A DNA stretch of 64,000 nucleotides from Merdimonas sp963929015 (GCF_963929015.1 NZ_CAWVHE010000012.1:62001-126000), one strand, 5' to 3'. Counted from the stretch's first letter, positions 49,404 through 59,023 are shown. Numbers and translations: made by a program. Notes: generated from the letters alone by a model not told the origin.

Positions 49404-51275
49404 ATGAACAAAGTAAAAGCTATTTTGATAAAAACAGCGGCAATCCTGGAAGTAGTGCTGACCGCCATATTTTCTCTGGCAGCGCCGCTTCTTTTGTTTA
49501 GCGTCTTCTGGATGTTCCGGACCTGGAATCAGCTGACCATGGACGAGCTGGTATTCCACCTGACAGGACCCCTGGAGGGGACGAATTCAGATATGGTCAG
49601 AGAATACCTGATCCAGTGCGCGCTTCCCGCGCTTCTGGTGTTTGCAGTGATACTCGTTGTGCTCTTCCTTTTGCGGAAAAAAAGATTCTTTTATCTGATA
49701 ACCGGCGTACTCCTGCTGGTGTGGATCCTGGTGTGCCTTGGCGCCCTGTATGTGACTGCCAACAGACTGGAACTGGAGGATTATGTGGATTCCCAGGGAA
49801 GTTATTCCGGATTTATTGACTCGAATTATGTGGATCCGGCAGAGACCTCTGTTACGTTCCCGGAGCAGAAGAGGAACCTGATCTATATCTTCCTGGAATC
49901 CATGGAGACGACTTATGCAGATGGCGCGTCCGGCGGAGCCTTTGAAGAAAACGTGATCCCGGAGCTGACAAAGATCGCAGAGGAAAATGAAGACTTTTCC
50001 GGTTTCGGGGCCTCCATAAACGGCGCTCATGCCATGAAAGGGACCACCTGGACCATGGGAGCCATGTTCGCACATACCTCCGGTCTGCCCCTGAACATTC
50101 CCATCGGACAGAACGACATGGGAACACAGGACAGTTTCTTTGCCGGAGCGACGACTCTGGGCGACATCTTAAGTGAGGAAGGATATTCGCAGACCTTGCT
50201 CCTGGGGTCGGACGCTACCTTTGGAGGGCGCAGACTCTACTTTACCGAGCACGGGGATTATGACATGGTGGACTACGAGTATGCCCGCAAAAACGGCATG
50301 ATCCCGGAAGATTATTCGGTGTGGTGGGGCTATGAAGATGAGAAACTTTTCCAGTTTGCCAAAGAAAAGCTGCTGGAATTAAGCAGCCAGGACAACCCCT
50401 TTAACCTGACCATGCTGACGGTGGACACCCATTTTGAGGACGGGTATCTGTGCGAAAAATGTCCGGATACCTTCGGAGATAACCAGTACGCCAATGTAAT
50501 GGCATGCTCCAGCCAGCAGGTGGCAGAGTTTATCTCCTGGATCCAGGAGCAGGATTTTTACGAAAACACGACCATTGTCCTGGCGGGAGATCATCTGACC
50601 ATGGACAGTGATTTTTGCGAAAATGTATCCGGGGATTATGACCGGAAGACCTATGTTGCCTATATCAACGCCGCGCAGCAGACACAGAAGAGTGAGGCGA
50701 GAGATTACACCACCTTTGACCTCTTCCCTACCACGCTGGCGGCCCTGGGGGCAGACATTGAAGGCGACAGGCTGGGACTTGGCACCAACCTCTTTTCTAT
50801 GGAAGAAACTCTGACGGAAACCTATGGGGAGGACTATATGAACGGGGAGCTGAAAAAAAAGTCCCGGATGCTGAACCGCCTGGCGGATATTGACGAGGAT
50901 GTGCCGGAATTACAGGGAAATGACGAGGCAGAAGAAACGCCTCAGGCAACAGTCAGTGTGGGAATCTATGAATCCCAGACGGCTACCATCCCGATCATTG
51001 TAAGCGATATCCAGAACGTGGAAAATGACATAGGATCCATTGTGGTATGCGCCTGGACCAAAGAGGACCAGAGCGACGCCCAGTGGTCCCAGCTGACAGA
51101 AAATGAGGACGGCACCTACGGAATCCATCTGAACACCCTTCCCTTTGCCGACCGGTCCGCTGTAGTCCGTATGCAGATCTTCCTTTTGGACGACGAAGGG
51201 ACCTCGTACTTTATCGGTGAGAAAGCGGCGCTTATGCAGGACGGGCAGCAGGGTATGACTGCAAATAGATCCTGA
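49404..51275 (+). CDS. LTA synthase family membrane sulfatase-fold protein
   Basis: The 623-residue protein has about three N-terminal membrane helices (about 5-40, 70-90, 95-118) and then a large extracellular alkaline-phosphatase/sulfatase-fold domain. LTA-synthase-like motifs are visible: YIFLESMETTYADGASGG (metal site), MKGTTWTMGAMFAHTSGLPLNIP containing the nucleophile threonine, DTHFEDGYLCEKC, IVLAGDHLTMD, and the final FDLFPTTLAALGA. The family transfers glycerol-phosphate or phosphoethanolamine-like groups onto wall or membrane glycopolymers. The C-terminal 100 residues look like an extra beta domain. It heads the envelope block just before the pyruvyltransferase-like gene. Confidence 0.88.
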   Translation: MNKVKAILIKTAAILEVVLTAIFSLAAPLLLFSVFWMFRTWNQLTMDELVFHLTGPLEGTNSDMVREYLIQCALPALLVFAVILVVLFLLRKKRFFYLITGVLLLVWILVCLGALYVTANRLELEDYVDSQGSYSGFIDSNYVDPAETSVTFPEQKRNLIYIFLESMETTYADGASGGAFEENVIPELTKIAEENEDFSGFGASINGAHAMKGTTWTMGAMFAHTSGLPLNIPIGQNDMGTQDSFFAGATTLGDILSEEGYSQTLLLGSDATFGGRRLYFTEHGDYDMVDYEYARKNGMIPEDYSVWWGYEDEKLFQFAKEKLLELSSQDNPFNLTMLTVDTHFEDGYLCEKCPDTFGDNQYANVMACSSQQVAEFISWIQEQDFYENTTIVLAGDHLTMDSDFCENVSGDYDRKTYVAYINAAQQTQKSEARDYTTFDLFPTTLAALGADIEGDRLGLGTNLFSMEETLTETYGEDYMNGELKKKSRMLNRLADIDEDVPELQGNDEAEETPQATVSVGIYESQTATIPIIVSDIQNVENDIGSIVVCAWTKEDQSDAQWSQLTENEDGTYGIHLNTLPFADRSAVVRMQIFLLDDEGTSYFIGEKAALMQDGQQGMTANRS

Positions 51276-51308
51276 TTTTGAAAAAAGGTTTTGTCCCGGA
51301 AGATTCTA

Positions 51309-51317
51309 TGCTATACT
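51309..51317 (+). promoter_or_regulatory. Extended -10 promoter before the pyruvyltransferase-like gene
   Basis: TGCTATACT at 51309-51317 is a TGn-extended -10, 26 bp before the start. No clear -35 at 17 nt; TTTTGT is possible. The same TGCTATACT string precedes hpf and the XRE gene. Confidence 0.55.
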
Positions 51318-51343
51318 ATAGACGTTTAGGAGAAGGATAAAAA

Positions 51344-52453
51344 ATGAAACGCATATTTGTCCATGCCTATCTGGCAGGAAATTTCGGGGACGACCTGTTT
51401 GTCTATATTTTGTGCAGAAGATACCCAAAGATCCGCTTCCGGATCTTTGCGGACAGCTCTTATAAAAAAACATTTGCCGGACTTCCCAATCTGGAAGTCT
51501 GTGATTACAACAGCAGGACTGCCAGGTTCTGGGATCATCTGTGGAAGAAACTGAAAAAAACAGACAATGGATTCTGGAAGATGCTGATCCGCTTTTCCGA
51601 TGGGGTGGTCCACATCGGGGGAAGCTCCTTTGTTCAGCACAGTGAAGACTTCGGGCCATTTCTGGAAAGTGACAGAACCTTGCGGAGACTGGGAAAAAAG
51701 ATGTATCTGATCGGCTCGAATTTCGGGCCTTACACCGATGAGAACTACTATACGTCTTATCACCGGCTGTTTGCCACTTATGACGCGATCTGCTTCCGTG
51801 ACAGTTACTCTTACGGGCTGTTCCGGGATCTTGACAACGTCCGGTGGGCGCCGGACGTAGCCTATAATTTGCAGTACCATTCCCGGAAGCAGGAAAAGAA
51901 GATGGTTCTGATCTCCGCTATCGACATGAAAGAACGCGGAGGAAAATATCCGCTCTGCAGCTATACAGACGCCTATGAAAAGGTGCTGGGTCAGATCCTG
52001 GAATATTTTCTTGCCCGCGGGTATGAGGTGGTATTTCTGTCTCTCTGCGAAGCACAGGGAGATGCAAGAGCCATGGAAAGAGTGCTGGAAAAAACCGGGG
52101 AAAAAGGCCGGATCCCGGTGTTCCATTATCGGGACAATCTCCGGGAAGCGCTGGATCTGTTCGCGGAAGCGCAGATCGTGGTGGGCACCCGGTTCCACAG
52201 TCTGGTCATGGGGTGGCTGAACCGGAAACAGGTGTATCCCATTGTGTATGATAAAAAGATCCAGAATACCCTGGAGGATCTTCACTATAACAATTATCTC
52301 CGCCTGGAGGATCTGGAATCCTTCCGGACGGATCAGCTGGAGCATATAGAACGATTAGAAGACCGCGAGGTGGACCGGCTGATCGCAGGCGCACAAGAGC
52401 AGTTTGCAGCCTTCGATCAGCTGGCAGAAGAATGGGGAGGAGCACATGAATAG
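51344..52453 (+). CDS. Polysaccharide pyruvyl transferase family protein (CsaB-like)
   Basis: The 369-residue protein matches the polysaccharide pyruvyl transferase family. It opens IFVHAYLAGNFGDDLFVYILCRRYP and continues with VHIGGSSFVQHSE, LIGSNFGPYTDENYY, CFRDSYSYGLFRDL and VRWAPDVAYNL, the usual blocks. VGTRFHSLVMGWLNRKQVYPIVYDKK lies near the C-terminus. CsaB homologues transfer pyruvate as a ketal onto wall polysaccharide, which SLH domains then bind. Four SLH-domain proteins are encoded just downstream, so a wall-anchor role is likely. A GT2 enzyme overlaps its end by eight bases. Pyruvylation of an exopolysaccharide rather than the anchor polymer is the alternative. Confidence 0.87.
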   Translation: MKRIFVHAYLAGNFGDDLFVYILCRRYPKIRFRIFADSSYKKTFAGLPNLEVCDYNSRTARFWDHLWKKLKKTDNGFWKMLIRFSDGVVHIGGSSFVQHSEDFGPFLESDRTLRRLGKKMYLIGSNFGPYTDENYYTSYHRLFATYDAICFRDSYSYGLFRDLDNVRWAPDVAYNLQYHSRKQEKKMVLISAIDMKERGGKYPLCSYTDAYEKVLGQILEYFLARGYEVVFLSLCEAQGDARAMERVLEKTGEKGRIPVFHYRDNLREALDLFAEAQIVVGTRFHSLVMGWLNRKQVYPIVYDKKIQNTLEDLHYNNYLRLEDLESFRTDQLEHIERLEDREVDRLIAGAQEQFAAFDQLAEEWGGAHE

Positions 52454-53645
52454 TCCGTTGGTCAGTATTGTGATGGTAAATTATAATCACGACGACTTTT
52501 TGCAGGAAGCCATTTCCAGCGTCCTGGAACAGACCTATCAGAACTGGGAGCTGATCCTGGTGGACGACGGATCCACAGACAGATCCGGGGACATCATCCG
52601 CAGCTTTCAGGATCCGAGGATAAAACCGGTCTACCTGGAGAAGAACCGACATATCTGCGTGGCGACCAATACCGGGTTTTCCAGAGTCGGCGGCGCATAT
52701 GTGGCAAGGCTGGACAGCGATGATGTCTGGAGGCCGGACAAGCTGGAGCATCAGGTGGCGTATATGGAAGCACATCCGGACATCGGGCTTTGTTTTACCC
52801 GGCTGGAGATCATCGGCCCGGATAGTAAAGTAGTGCCAAGAGAAGACCTGCCTGATCTTTATAATCTTTATGACAACCGGCAGGAATCCAGGGAGGCATG
52901 GCTTCGGTTTTTCTTCTTTTACGGCAATTCCCTGATCCAGTCTTCGCTTCTGATGCGAAGAGAGGTTCTGGATCATCTGGGAGACTTTAACCTGGCCTAT
53001 GTGCAGGCTCATGACTTTGATTACTTTGTCAGGGCTGCAAAATATTATGAATTTGGATTCCTGGAGGAACCGCTTTTGAAATACCGGAGAAATACCGAGC
53101 AGAACAGCGCGGTCAATCCGGAGAATGATCTTCGGTTCTTCAATGAGCATATGAGCATCCGGCGCCATTTCTTTGATGATTTTTCCGATGAATTGTTTGT
53201 CGGCACATTCCGGGAATGTTTTGTGAATAAGGAGGCGTCTTCTCATGAGGAACTGCTGTGTGAGCAGGCCTTTCTTCTGATGGAGACTGTGGGGTTCGAC
53301 CGGATCAACCCGGTGCTTGGGCTGGAGAAGATGGAAACGCTTCTGAATGATCCGAAGATACGGGAAACGCTGGAGACAAAATACGGGTTTACGCCCAAAT
53401 CCTTTTATCAGGAAACAAAGAAGAATCTGTATTATACTTATGAACTGCATCAGAAGCTGCGGGAACTGGAGTGGAAGGTGCAGGATCTGACCGAGAAGAC
53501 AAAGCATCAGCAGGATCACATTGATCTTCTGATGGCAGTCAAAGACCAGCAGCAAAGGCAGATCGAAAGCATGGAAAATTCTACCAGCTGGAAAATGACC
53601 AGGCCCGTGCGTAAGATGGGCAGCGTGATCCGGCGGAAAGGATAA
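52446..53645 (+). CDS. Glycosyltransferase family 2
   Basis: This GT-A-fold glycosyltransferase opens LVSIVMVNYNHDDFLQEAISSVLEQTYQNWELILVDDGSTDRSGDII. It continues with the metal-binding DSDDVW and a later LMRREVLDHLGDFNLAYVQAHDFDYFVRAAKY block. The last 90 residues are predicted coiled coil (LHQKLRELEWKVQDLTEKTK...), perhaps for oligomerisation or membrane docking. I place the start at ATG 52446 (MNSPLVSIVMVNYNHDD) with GGGGAGGAG upstream; an earlier in-frame ATG lies inside the previous gene. It overlaps the pyruvyltransferase-like gene by eight bases. Sugar and acceptor unknown. Confidence 0.9.
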   Translation: MNSPLVSIVMVNYNHDDFLQEAISSVLEQTYQNWELILVDDGSTDRSGDIIRSFQDPRIKPVYLEKNRHICVATNTGFSRVGGAYVARLDSDDVWRPDKLEHQVAYMEAHPDIGLCFTRLEIIGPDSKVVPREDLPDLYNLYDNRQESREAWLRFFFFYGNSLIQSSLLMRREVLDHLGDFNLAYVQAHDFDYFVRAAKYYEFGFLEEPLLKYRRNTEQNSAVNPENDLRFFNEHMSIRRHFFDDFSDELFVGTFRECFVNKEASSHEELLCEQAFLLMETVGFDRINPVLGLEKMETLLNDPKIRETLETKYGFTPKSFYQETKKNLYYTYELHQKLRELEWKVQDLTEKTKHQQDHIDLLMAVKDQQQRQIESMENSTSWKMTRPVRKMGSVIRRKG

Positions 53646-53670
53646 CAACAGCGAAAACAGGAGGACGCGA

Positions 53671-55635
53671 ATGAAGAGGATAAAGATGAAACGATGGCTT
53701 TGCGCGGCGCTGATCGCGGGAATGCTTGCTACAAATGGCACGGCTGCACTTGCGGCTGAGCCGGAGACCGGGACAGAAGGGACAGAAGAGCTGATCCCGG
53801 AGATCGATCAGGGTCTGAAGGCCAACAGCTTCCGGTACCAGGACGGCCAGCCCGTCCGGCAGGAGGCGGAAGGAACCAGAGACCTGAACACAGAAGCCTA
53901 TCATGAGAACGCGACCAGAAAAGGGATTGACGTCAGCGAGTGGCAGGGGGAGATTGACTGGGAGCAGGTCAAAGAATCCGGTATTGATTTTGCCATTCTC
54001 CGGGTAGGGTACGGCGGAGACGACGAAAGACAGGATGACAAGTACTTTGAGAGAAATGTCTCTGAGTGCGAGCGCCTGGGCATTCCCTATGGCGTCTATA
54101 TTTATTCTTATGCAACCAACACAGAAAGAGCCAGAAGTGAGGCGGCGCATGTGCTGCGTCTGGTGGAGGGACACCATCTGGCTTATCCCATTTTCTTTGA
54201 TATGGAAGACAACAGTACGCTGGTCCGCAATCCGGTTTCCAATGGTGTGGATATCCAGGCCACGCAGAAGCGGCTGGCAGAGATCGCAGAAACGTTCTGT
54301 GCGGCCATTGAGGAGGCGGGATATCCGGTAGGCGTCTACGCCAACTTAAGCTGGCTGAACGAGTATCTGACGGCAGAGTGCTTCTCCCAGTGGTACACCT
54401 GGGTGGCGCAGTGGAATACCACCTGTACTTATACCGGCGAATACACCCTTTGGCAGTATTCCGACACCGGCGAAGTGCCGGGAATTGCCGGAAGAGTGGA
54501 CATGAATTACCTGATCGGCTACCCGGAAGATCACGGGGTGCCCTACCAGGGCAAGTATCAGGATCTCACCGGAGATGAGTGGTTCATTGGAGCTGTGGAT
54601 CTGATGATGGAAGCTGGAGTAATGGATGGATTGTCCGAGACAGTTTTCGGTCCTTATGAGGAACTGACCAGGAGCCAGACGGTGACATCCCTGTGGCAGA
54701 TCGAAGGAAAGCCAAGGGCCACCGACGCTTCCAGGTTCCCCGATGTGAGCGCGGGAGAGAGTTATACAGACGCCGTCCTCTGGGCAAGTGAGAACGGCAT
54801 TGTAAACGGCTATTCCAACGGCAATTTCGGTCCAGACGACACGGTGACCAGAGAACAGCTGGCAAAGATTGTTTATAATTATGTGACATACAAGGGATGC
54901 CTGACCACGGATAAGGCAGACCTGTCTGGATACCAGGATGCAGGATGGGTCAGTGATTTTGCGGCGGATGCCATGGCCTGGATCGTAGGAAGAGGACTGA
55001 TCAAGGGCAAAGAGGACGGCGCCCGTCTGGATCCCCAGGGAACCACCAGCAGGGCGGAATATGCCGTGCTGCTGCAGAGATTCCTGGAGCCGTTTGCAGA
55101 TGTGCCGTACAACGCCTGGTATGCAAAAGATGTGGCGCTTGTTTATCTCTCCTCTCTGATGACCGGAACTGAGGACAATATTTTCTCTGCAGGAGATAAC
55201 CTGGCAAGGGCGCAGTTTGCCACCATTCTTTACCGGATGAGCGGAGAGCCTGCGGTAACGTATCAGGAGATCTTTCCGGATGTGCCGGAAGGGGAGTGGT
55301 ATACCAATGCGGTCACCTGGGCCAATGAAAATGGTGTGATCACCGGATACGAAGCAACGGGCACCTTTGGACCGGGGGATTCGATCAACCGGGAACAGCT
55401 GGCCACCATGCTGTACCGATACGCTTCTCTGACCGGATGCGACGTCAGTGAAAAAGCGGATCTGTCCGTATATCCGGACAATGCCGCGGTCAATGCGTTT
55501 GCCCGGGAAGCCATGGCCTGGTGCGTGGGCAAAGGGATCATCACCGGCGACAATGGAAACTTAAGCCCTCAGAAGAATGCCAGCAGGGCGGAGTGTGCCA
55601 CCATGCTGATGCGGTATCTGCGGGCAGTCAGATAG
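53671..55635 (+). CDS. Secreted GH25 lysozyme with six SLH repeats
   Basis: The 654-residue protein has a cleavable signal peptide (MKRIKMKRWLCAALIAGMLATNGTAALAA) and a linker of about 55 residues. A GH25 muramidase domain spans about 85-290 (KGIDVSEWQGEIDWEQVKESG, FDMEDNS with the catalytic D-x-E, VGVYANLSWLNEYL, WVAQWNTTCTY, LWQYSDTGEVPGIAGRVDMN). Six SLH repeats run to the C-terminus, of the type FPDV..GEWYTNAVTWANENGVITGY...FGPGDSINREQLATMLYRYA. The SLH repeats should tether it to pyruvylated wall polymer, where it can cut glycan for growth or separation. It follows the GT2 gene by 25 bp. Confidence 0.94.
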   Translation: MKRIKMKRWLCAALIAGMLATNGTAALAAEPETGTEGTEELIPEIDQGLKANSFRYQDGQPVRQEAEGTRDLNTEAYHENATRKGIDVSEWQGEIDWEQVKESGIDFAILRVGYGGDDERQDDKYFERNVSECERLGIPYGVYIYSYATNTERARSEAAHVLRLVEGHHLAYPIFFDMEDNSTLVRNPVSNGVDIQATQKRLAEIAETFCAAIEEAGYPVGVYANLSWLNEYLTAECFSQWYTWVAQWNTTCTYTGEYTLWQYSDTGEVPGIAGRVDMNYLIGYPEDHGVPYQGKYQDLTGDEWFIGAVDLMMEAGVMDGLSETVFGPYEELTRSQTVTSLWQIEGKPRATDASRFPDVSAGESYTDAVLWASENGIVNGYSNGNFGPDDTVTREQLAKIVYNYVTYKGCLTTDKADLSGYQDAGWVSDFAADAMAWIVGRGLIKGKEDGARLDPQGTTSRAEYAVLLQRFLEPFADVPYNAWYAKDVALVYLSSLMTGTEDNIFSAGDNLARAQFATILYRMSGEPAVTYQEIFPDVPEGEWYTNAVTWANENGVITGYEATGTFGPGDSINREQLATMLYRYASLTGCDVSEKADLSVYPDNAAVNAFAREAMAWCVGKGIITGDNGNLSPQKNASRAECATMLMRYLRAVR

Positions 55636-55684
55636 ATAGAGGACTCCAACCGGACGTCAGGGATCCGGGGAAAAAAGAAAACGG

Positions 55685-55736
55685 GACGTCCCCGGATGAA
55701 GCCAGGACAGGCTTCATCCGGCGGGCGTCTTTTTTT
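55685..55736 (+). terminator. Strong terminator after the GH25-SLH gene
   Basis: A two-part stem: GACGTCC/GGGCGTC outside and CCGGATGAAGCC/GGCTTCATCCGG inside (55692-55703 with 55710-55721), then a run of seven T. It lies about 50 bp after the stop and ends the glycosyltransferase transcript. Confidence 0.92.
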
Positions 55737-55770
55737 GGCGGCAGAAGAGGAAGGACCGGCTACATTTTTC

Positions 55771-55799
55771 TTGCCCTTATCGGAAATAGGGGATAGAAT
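55771..55799 (+). promoter_or_regulatory. Promoter of the CAP-SLH gene
   Basis: TTGCCC (55771-55776), a 17-nt spacer and TAGAAT (55794-55799), about 48 bp before the start codon. Confidence 0.6.
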
Positions 55800-55846
55800 A
55801 GTGGTAGAGACGAGAGAATCGGAACCAAAAGAGAGGAGTGAAAGTT

Positions 55847-57190
55847 ATGAAACGAAGATTCATCGCAGCAGCGCTGGCACTGATCTTAAGCTGCAGTTTA
55901 TTTGCAGGGGCGAACGAGACCGGGTATGCGGCGGAGAATGAAAAGGAGGTCGTATCAGCCTATGTGGAGGCAGAGGAGCTTCGGGGGCTTCAGGCAGTGG
56001 ATCTGAACCTGAATGAGCAGGAGTTTGGAGTCCTGTATTACACCAATTCCATCCGGATGGGAAACGGACTGCAGCCCTTGTCTACCTTTAATGCCCTGCA
56101 GGCGGCCTGCGACGTGCGGGCGCAGGAGCTTGTCGCCCTTTTCAGCCATACCAGGCCAAACGGGACAGACTGTTTGACTGCCCTGCAGGAGCAGGGGATT
56201 TCCTACCTGACTGCGGGAGAAAATATTGCCGCCGGCCAGACGGATGCCTGGGAAGTGATCAATGCCTGGTGGAACAGTCCGGGGCATCAGGCGAACATGC
56301 TGTCTGACTATAATCACATGGGAGTAGGCTATTATTACGGCCCTGGCACTAGTTATACCCATCACTGGGTGCAGCTTTTTGCCGGTGGATGTACCACACA
56401 GAGTATCCGGCTGCCGGGCCTGGAAGGCCGGATCCTGCTGATGCCGGCAGGGTCTTCCTTTGATACTCTGGGGCTGGCTGTGGAAGTACAGTGCGATCAC
56501 GGCACCTCTTATCTGCCCCTGATCGACGCCATGTGCAGCGGGTATGATAAGGATGCGGTGAATGCCATCCAGGACATTACGATTTCCTACAACGGATGCA
56601 CCACAACCCTGCAGATCTTTTCCTATCCGCCTATGCAGTTTAGCGATGTGACGACCAGCAGCTGGTATTACGGATATGTAGAGTATGTCTATGCGCTGGA
56701 GCTGATGACCGGTCTGAATGATACCTATTTTGGAGCGGCCGATCCGCTGGCCCGCGCGCAGTTTGCCGTTATTCTTCACCGGATGAACGGAGAACCCAAG
56801 GTGGCATATAGCCCGCAGTTCCCGGATGTGGCAAATGGTCAGTGGTATACGGACGCCATTCTCTGGGCTGCAGATACAGGGGTAGTGACCGGATACAGTG
56901 ACACCGGAAACTTTGGCCCGGGGGATAAGATCAACCGGGAGCAGATGGCGGTCATGATGTACCGCTATGCACAGGCAAAAGGATACGACACCAGCACGAA
57001 GGCAGATTTCAGCCGGTATCAGGATGCGTCCCAGGTGGATGGATTTGCAGTGGAAGCCATGCGCTGGGCGGTCGGAACCGGGATCATCACTGGAAAAGAT
57101 AATGGGACCAGGCTGGATCCCAGGGGAAATGCCAACCGCGCCGAGTGTGCTACGATCATCAACCGGTTTGTAACCACCTGTGGTGTATAG
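55847..57190 (+). CDS. Secreted CAP-domain protein with three SLH repeats
   Basis: The 447-residue protein has a signal peptide (MKRRFIAAALALILSCSLFAGANETGYA). The CAP/SCP-PR1 (YkwD-type) domain at about residues 55-185 has YYTNSIRMGNGLQPLSTFNALQAACDVRAQEL, SHTRPNGTD, AGENIAAG and NAWWNSPGHQANMLSDYNHMGVGY, with the expected histidine and glutamate pairs. About 65 residues of strand-rich sequence follow, and then three SLH repeats to the end. I place the start at ATG 55847, eight bases after GAGAGGAG, not GTG 55838. Bacterial CAP proteins are secreted; their activity is rarely known. Confidence 0.92.
   Translation: MKRRFIAAALALILSCSLFAGANETGYAAENEKEVVSAYVEAEELRGLQAVDLNLNEQEFGVLYYTNSIRMGNGLQPLSTFNALQAACDVRAQELVALFSHTRPNGTDCLTALQEQGISYLTAGENIAAGQTDAWEVINAWWNSPGHQANMLSDYNHMGVGYYYGPGTSYTHHWVQLFAGGCTTQSIRLPGLEGRILLMPAGSSFDTLGLAVEVQCDHGTSYLPLIDAMCSGYDKDAVNAIQDITISYNGCTTTLQIFSYPPMQFSDVTTSSWYYGYVEYVYALELMTGLNDTYFGAADPLARAQFAVILHRMNGEPKVAYSPQFPDVANGQWYTDAILWAADTGVVTGYSDTGNFGPGDKINREQMAVMMYRYAQAKGYDTSTKADFSRYQDASQVDGFAVEAMRWAVGTGIITGKDNGTRLDPRGNANRAECATIINRFVTTCGV
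56881..56970 (+). repeat. SLH-coding segment nearly identical to 58714-58803
   Basis: The 90 bases that encode the core of the second SLH repeat of the CAP gene differ at only five positions from 58714-58803 in the subtilase gene, with the first 36 bases identical. The synonymous sites are conserved too, which points to recent duplication or gene conversion. Confidence 0.8.
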
Positions 57191-57198
57191 CGTAGAAA

Positions 57199-57220
57199 AA
57201 GCGGATGAAAGGATCCGCTT
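57199..57220 (+). other. Hairpin between the CAP-SLH and subtilase genes
   Basis: AAGCGGAT (57199-57206) pairs with ATCCGCTT (57213-57220) around GAAAGG; no T tract follows. It may process or stabilise the transcript between the two genes rather than end it. Confidence 0.4.
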
Positions 57221-57238
57221 CAGAAAGAAGAGGGGCGA

Positions 57239-59023
57239 ATGAAAGGATTACAGAAATTTTTGCAGGCGGCAGGTCTTTGCCTGTTTCTGTGGATCTTATC
57301 CGGTCCGGAGCTTCTCCATGCTTCGGAGGCGGATATGGAAACAGAGGAGTCCGGCAGCCAGATCATTGTGTTGTATGAGGATGCCAGAAGCCAGGAGTCC
57401 GGCAGCCGCAGGATCCAGGAACTGTATGGCGAAGAGATCAGAGACGCCAGGGAACTGGGCGGAACCGTGGAGGTGCTGACCGTGGCAGAGGACGCCGACG
57501 CCGATGCGGTCATAGAGACGCTTTCCGACAGGCCGGAGGTGGCAGCTGTGGGAAGAGACAGGAAGATCCCCCTTCACAGCCTTCCCAATGACCCCTATGT
57601 GCAAAATGGCGCTGCCTGGCAGTTTACATCTATTGGAGCAGACCAGGTCTGGGATACGTCTCCCGGCGCGGCCGTGGTAAAGGTGGCGGTGATCGATACC
57701 GGCGTGATGACAGAACACGAGGATCTGGCCGGGCGCTGTGAGATCGGCTATGATTACATTTCCGGTTCCGACCGGTCTATGACGGACCTGATCGGCCACG
57801 GGACGCAGATCGCAGGCGTGATCGCGGCCACAGCCAATAATGGCGTCGGGATCGCCGGGACGGCCGGAGCCGCTCCGGTACGGGTGGTGGCCTACCGGGC
57901 AGGAGGGGAAGATCCTTCCGATGAGGCGGTCCGTCTCTCCTATGTGATCGCGGCTCTGGAAGAGATCCGGCTTAGGCAGGACATCCAGGTGGTGAATCTA
58001 AGCATCGGAGGAACCGAGCCGGACGCCCTGGAAGAGGCGGCCATCCAAAGAGTCCTGAACGCAGGCAAGATTGTGGTGGCGTCTGCCGGAAACCGGGGAA
58101 CCGGGGAATACAATTATCCGGCTTCCTACGACGGCGTGATCTCGGTGGGAGCCGTGTCCCGTACAGAGGAGATCGCCTATTTTTCCAATTATAATTCCCG
58201 GGTAGATCTGTGCGCCCCCGGGCAGCAGGTTGTGACCACGGGAAGAACCGGCGGTTATGTCAGCGCTTCCGGCACTTCCTTTGCCGCGCCTATCGCGGCG
58301 GGAGCTGCGGCGGTGCTGAAACAGAGATGTCCGGATCTGACGGCCGTTCAGGTGGAGCAGATCCTGAAAAAAACAGCCGAAGATAAAGGAACACCCGGAA
58401 GAGACGACTATTACGGGGCAGGGCTTATCGACCTTGGCCGGGCCGTGGAAGAGGCAGAAAGCCTTCTGGCATTTCAGGATGTTCCCTTGGACGCCTGGTA
58501 TTACGATCCGGTAAAGTATGTCTTTGAAAAAGGGATCATGACCGGACTGAACCAGACCACCTTTGGAGCAGTAGAAGCGCTGGCAAGAGCACAGTTCGCC
58601 GTGATCCTCTACCGGATGAACGGGGAGCCTGCGGTGGAAGGAACGGCAGATTTCCCGGATGTGAGTCCCGGAACCTGGTATACAGACGCGGTCTCCTGGG
58701 CGGCAGCCGAAGGGGTAGTGACCGGATACAGTGACACCGGAAACTTTGGACCGGGGGATGAGATCAACCGGGAACAAATGGCGGTGATGATGTACCGCTA
58801 TGCGAAGAGCCGGGGCTATGACGTGGGGCAGAGGGCAGATTTTTCCGGTTATCAGGATGCTGCGCTTGTCCATGATTTTGCCGGGGAAGCCATGCAGTGG
58901 GCAGTAGGGACTGGCATCATTTCCGGAAAATACGACCAGACCCTTCTGGATCCCTTAGGCCAGGCAAGCCGCGCCGAGTGCGCTACGATCATCATGCGGT
59001 TTCTGGAATACTACGGAGCGTAG
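57239..59023 (+). CDS. Secreted S8 subtilase with three SLH repeats
   Basis: The 594-residue protein has a signal peptide (residues 1 to about 28), an inhibitor-I9-like prodomain (about 35-115, IIVLYEDARSQ ... AAVGRDRKIP) and a subtilisin domain. Its catalytic triad is aspartate in VAVIDTGVM, histidine in LIGHGTQIAGVIAA and serine in SASGTSFAAPIAAGAAA. The oxyanion asparagine region is ASAGNRGTGEYNYPA. Three SLH repeats end the protein. It lies 48 bp after the CAP-SLH gene, so it is probably co-transcribed. It could process surface proteins or host substrates. Confidence 0.94.
   Translation: MKGLQKFLQAAGLCLFLWILSGPELLHASEADMETEESGSQIIVLYEDARSQESGSRRIQELYGEEIRDARELGGTVEVLTVAEDADADAVIETLSDRPEVAAVGRDRKIPLHSLPNDPYVQNGAAWQFTSIGADQVWDTSPGAAVVKVAVIDTGVMTEHEDLAGRCEIGYDYISGSDRSMTDLIGHGTQIAGVIAATANNGVGIAGTAGAAPVRVVAYRAGGEDPSDEAVRLSYVIAALEEIRLRQDIQVVNLSIGGTEPDALEEAAIQRVLNAGKIVVASAGNRGTGEYNYPASYDGVISVGAVSRTEEIAYFSNYNSRVDLCAPGQQVVTTGRTGGYVSASGTSFAAPIAAGAAAVLKQRCPDLTAVQVEQILKKTAEDKGTPGRDDYYGAGLIDLGRAVEEAESLLAFQDVPLDAWYYDPVKYVFEKGIMTGLNQTTFGAVEALARAQFAVILYRMNGEPAVEGTADFPDVSPGTWYTDAVSWAAAEGVVTGYSDTGNFGPGDEINREQMAVMMYRYAKSRGYDVGQRADFSGYQDAALVHDFAGEAMQWAVGTGIISGKYDQTLLDPLGQASRAECATIIMRFLEYYGA
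58714..58803 (+). repeat. SLH-coding segment nearly identical to 56881-56970
   Basis: This is the partner copy, in the subtilase gene, of the SLH segment in the CAP gene. The surrounding SLH sequence is much less alike at DNA level, so the similarity is a patch. Confidence 0.8.

Noticed and set aside
52206..53741. 511-codon open frame on the minus strand
   Set aside because: It is antisense to the GT2 gene and both its neighbours; the plus-strand gene has all family motifs.
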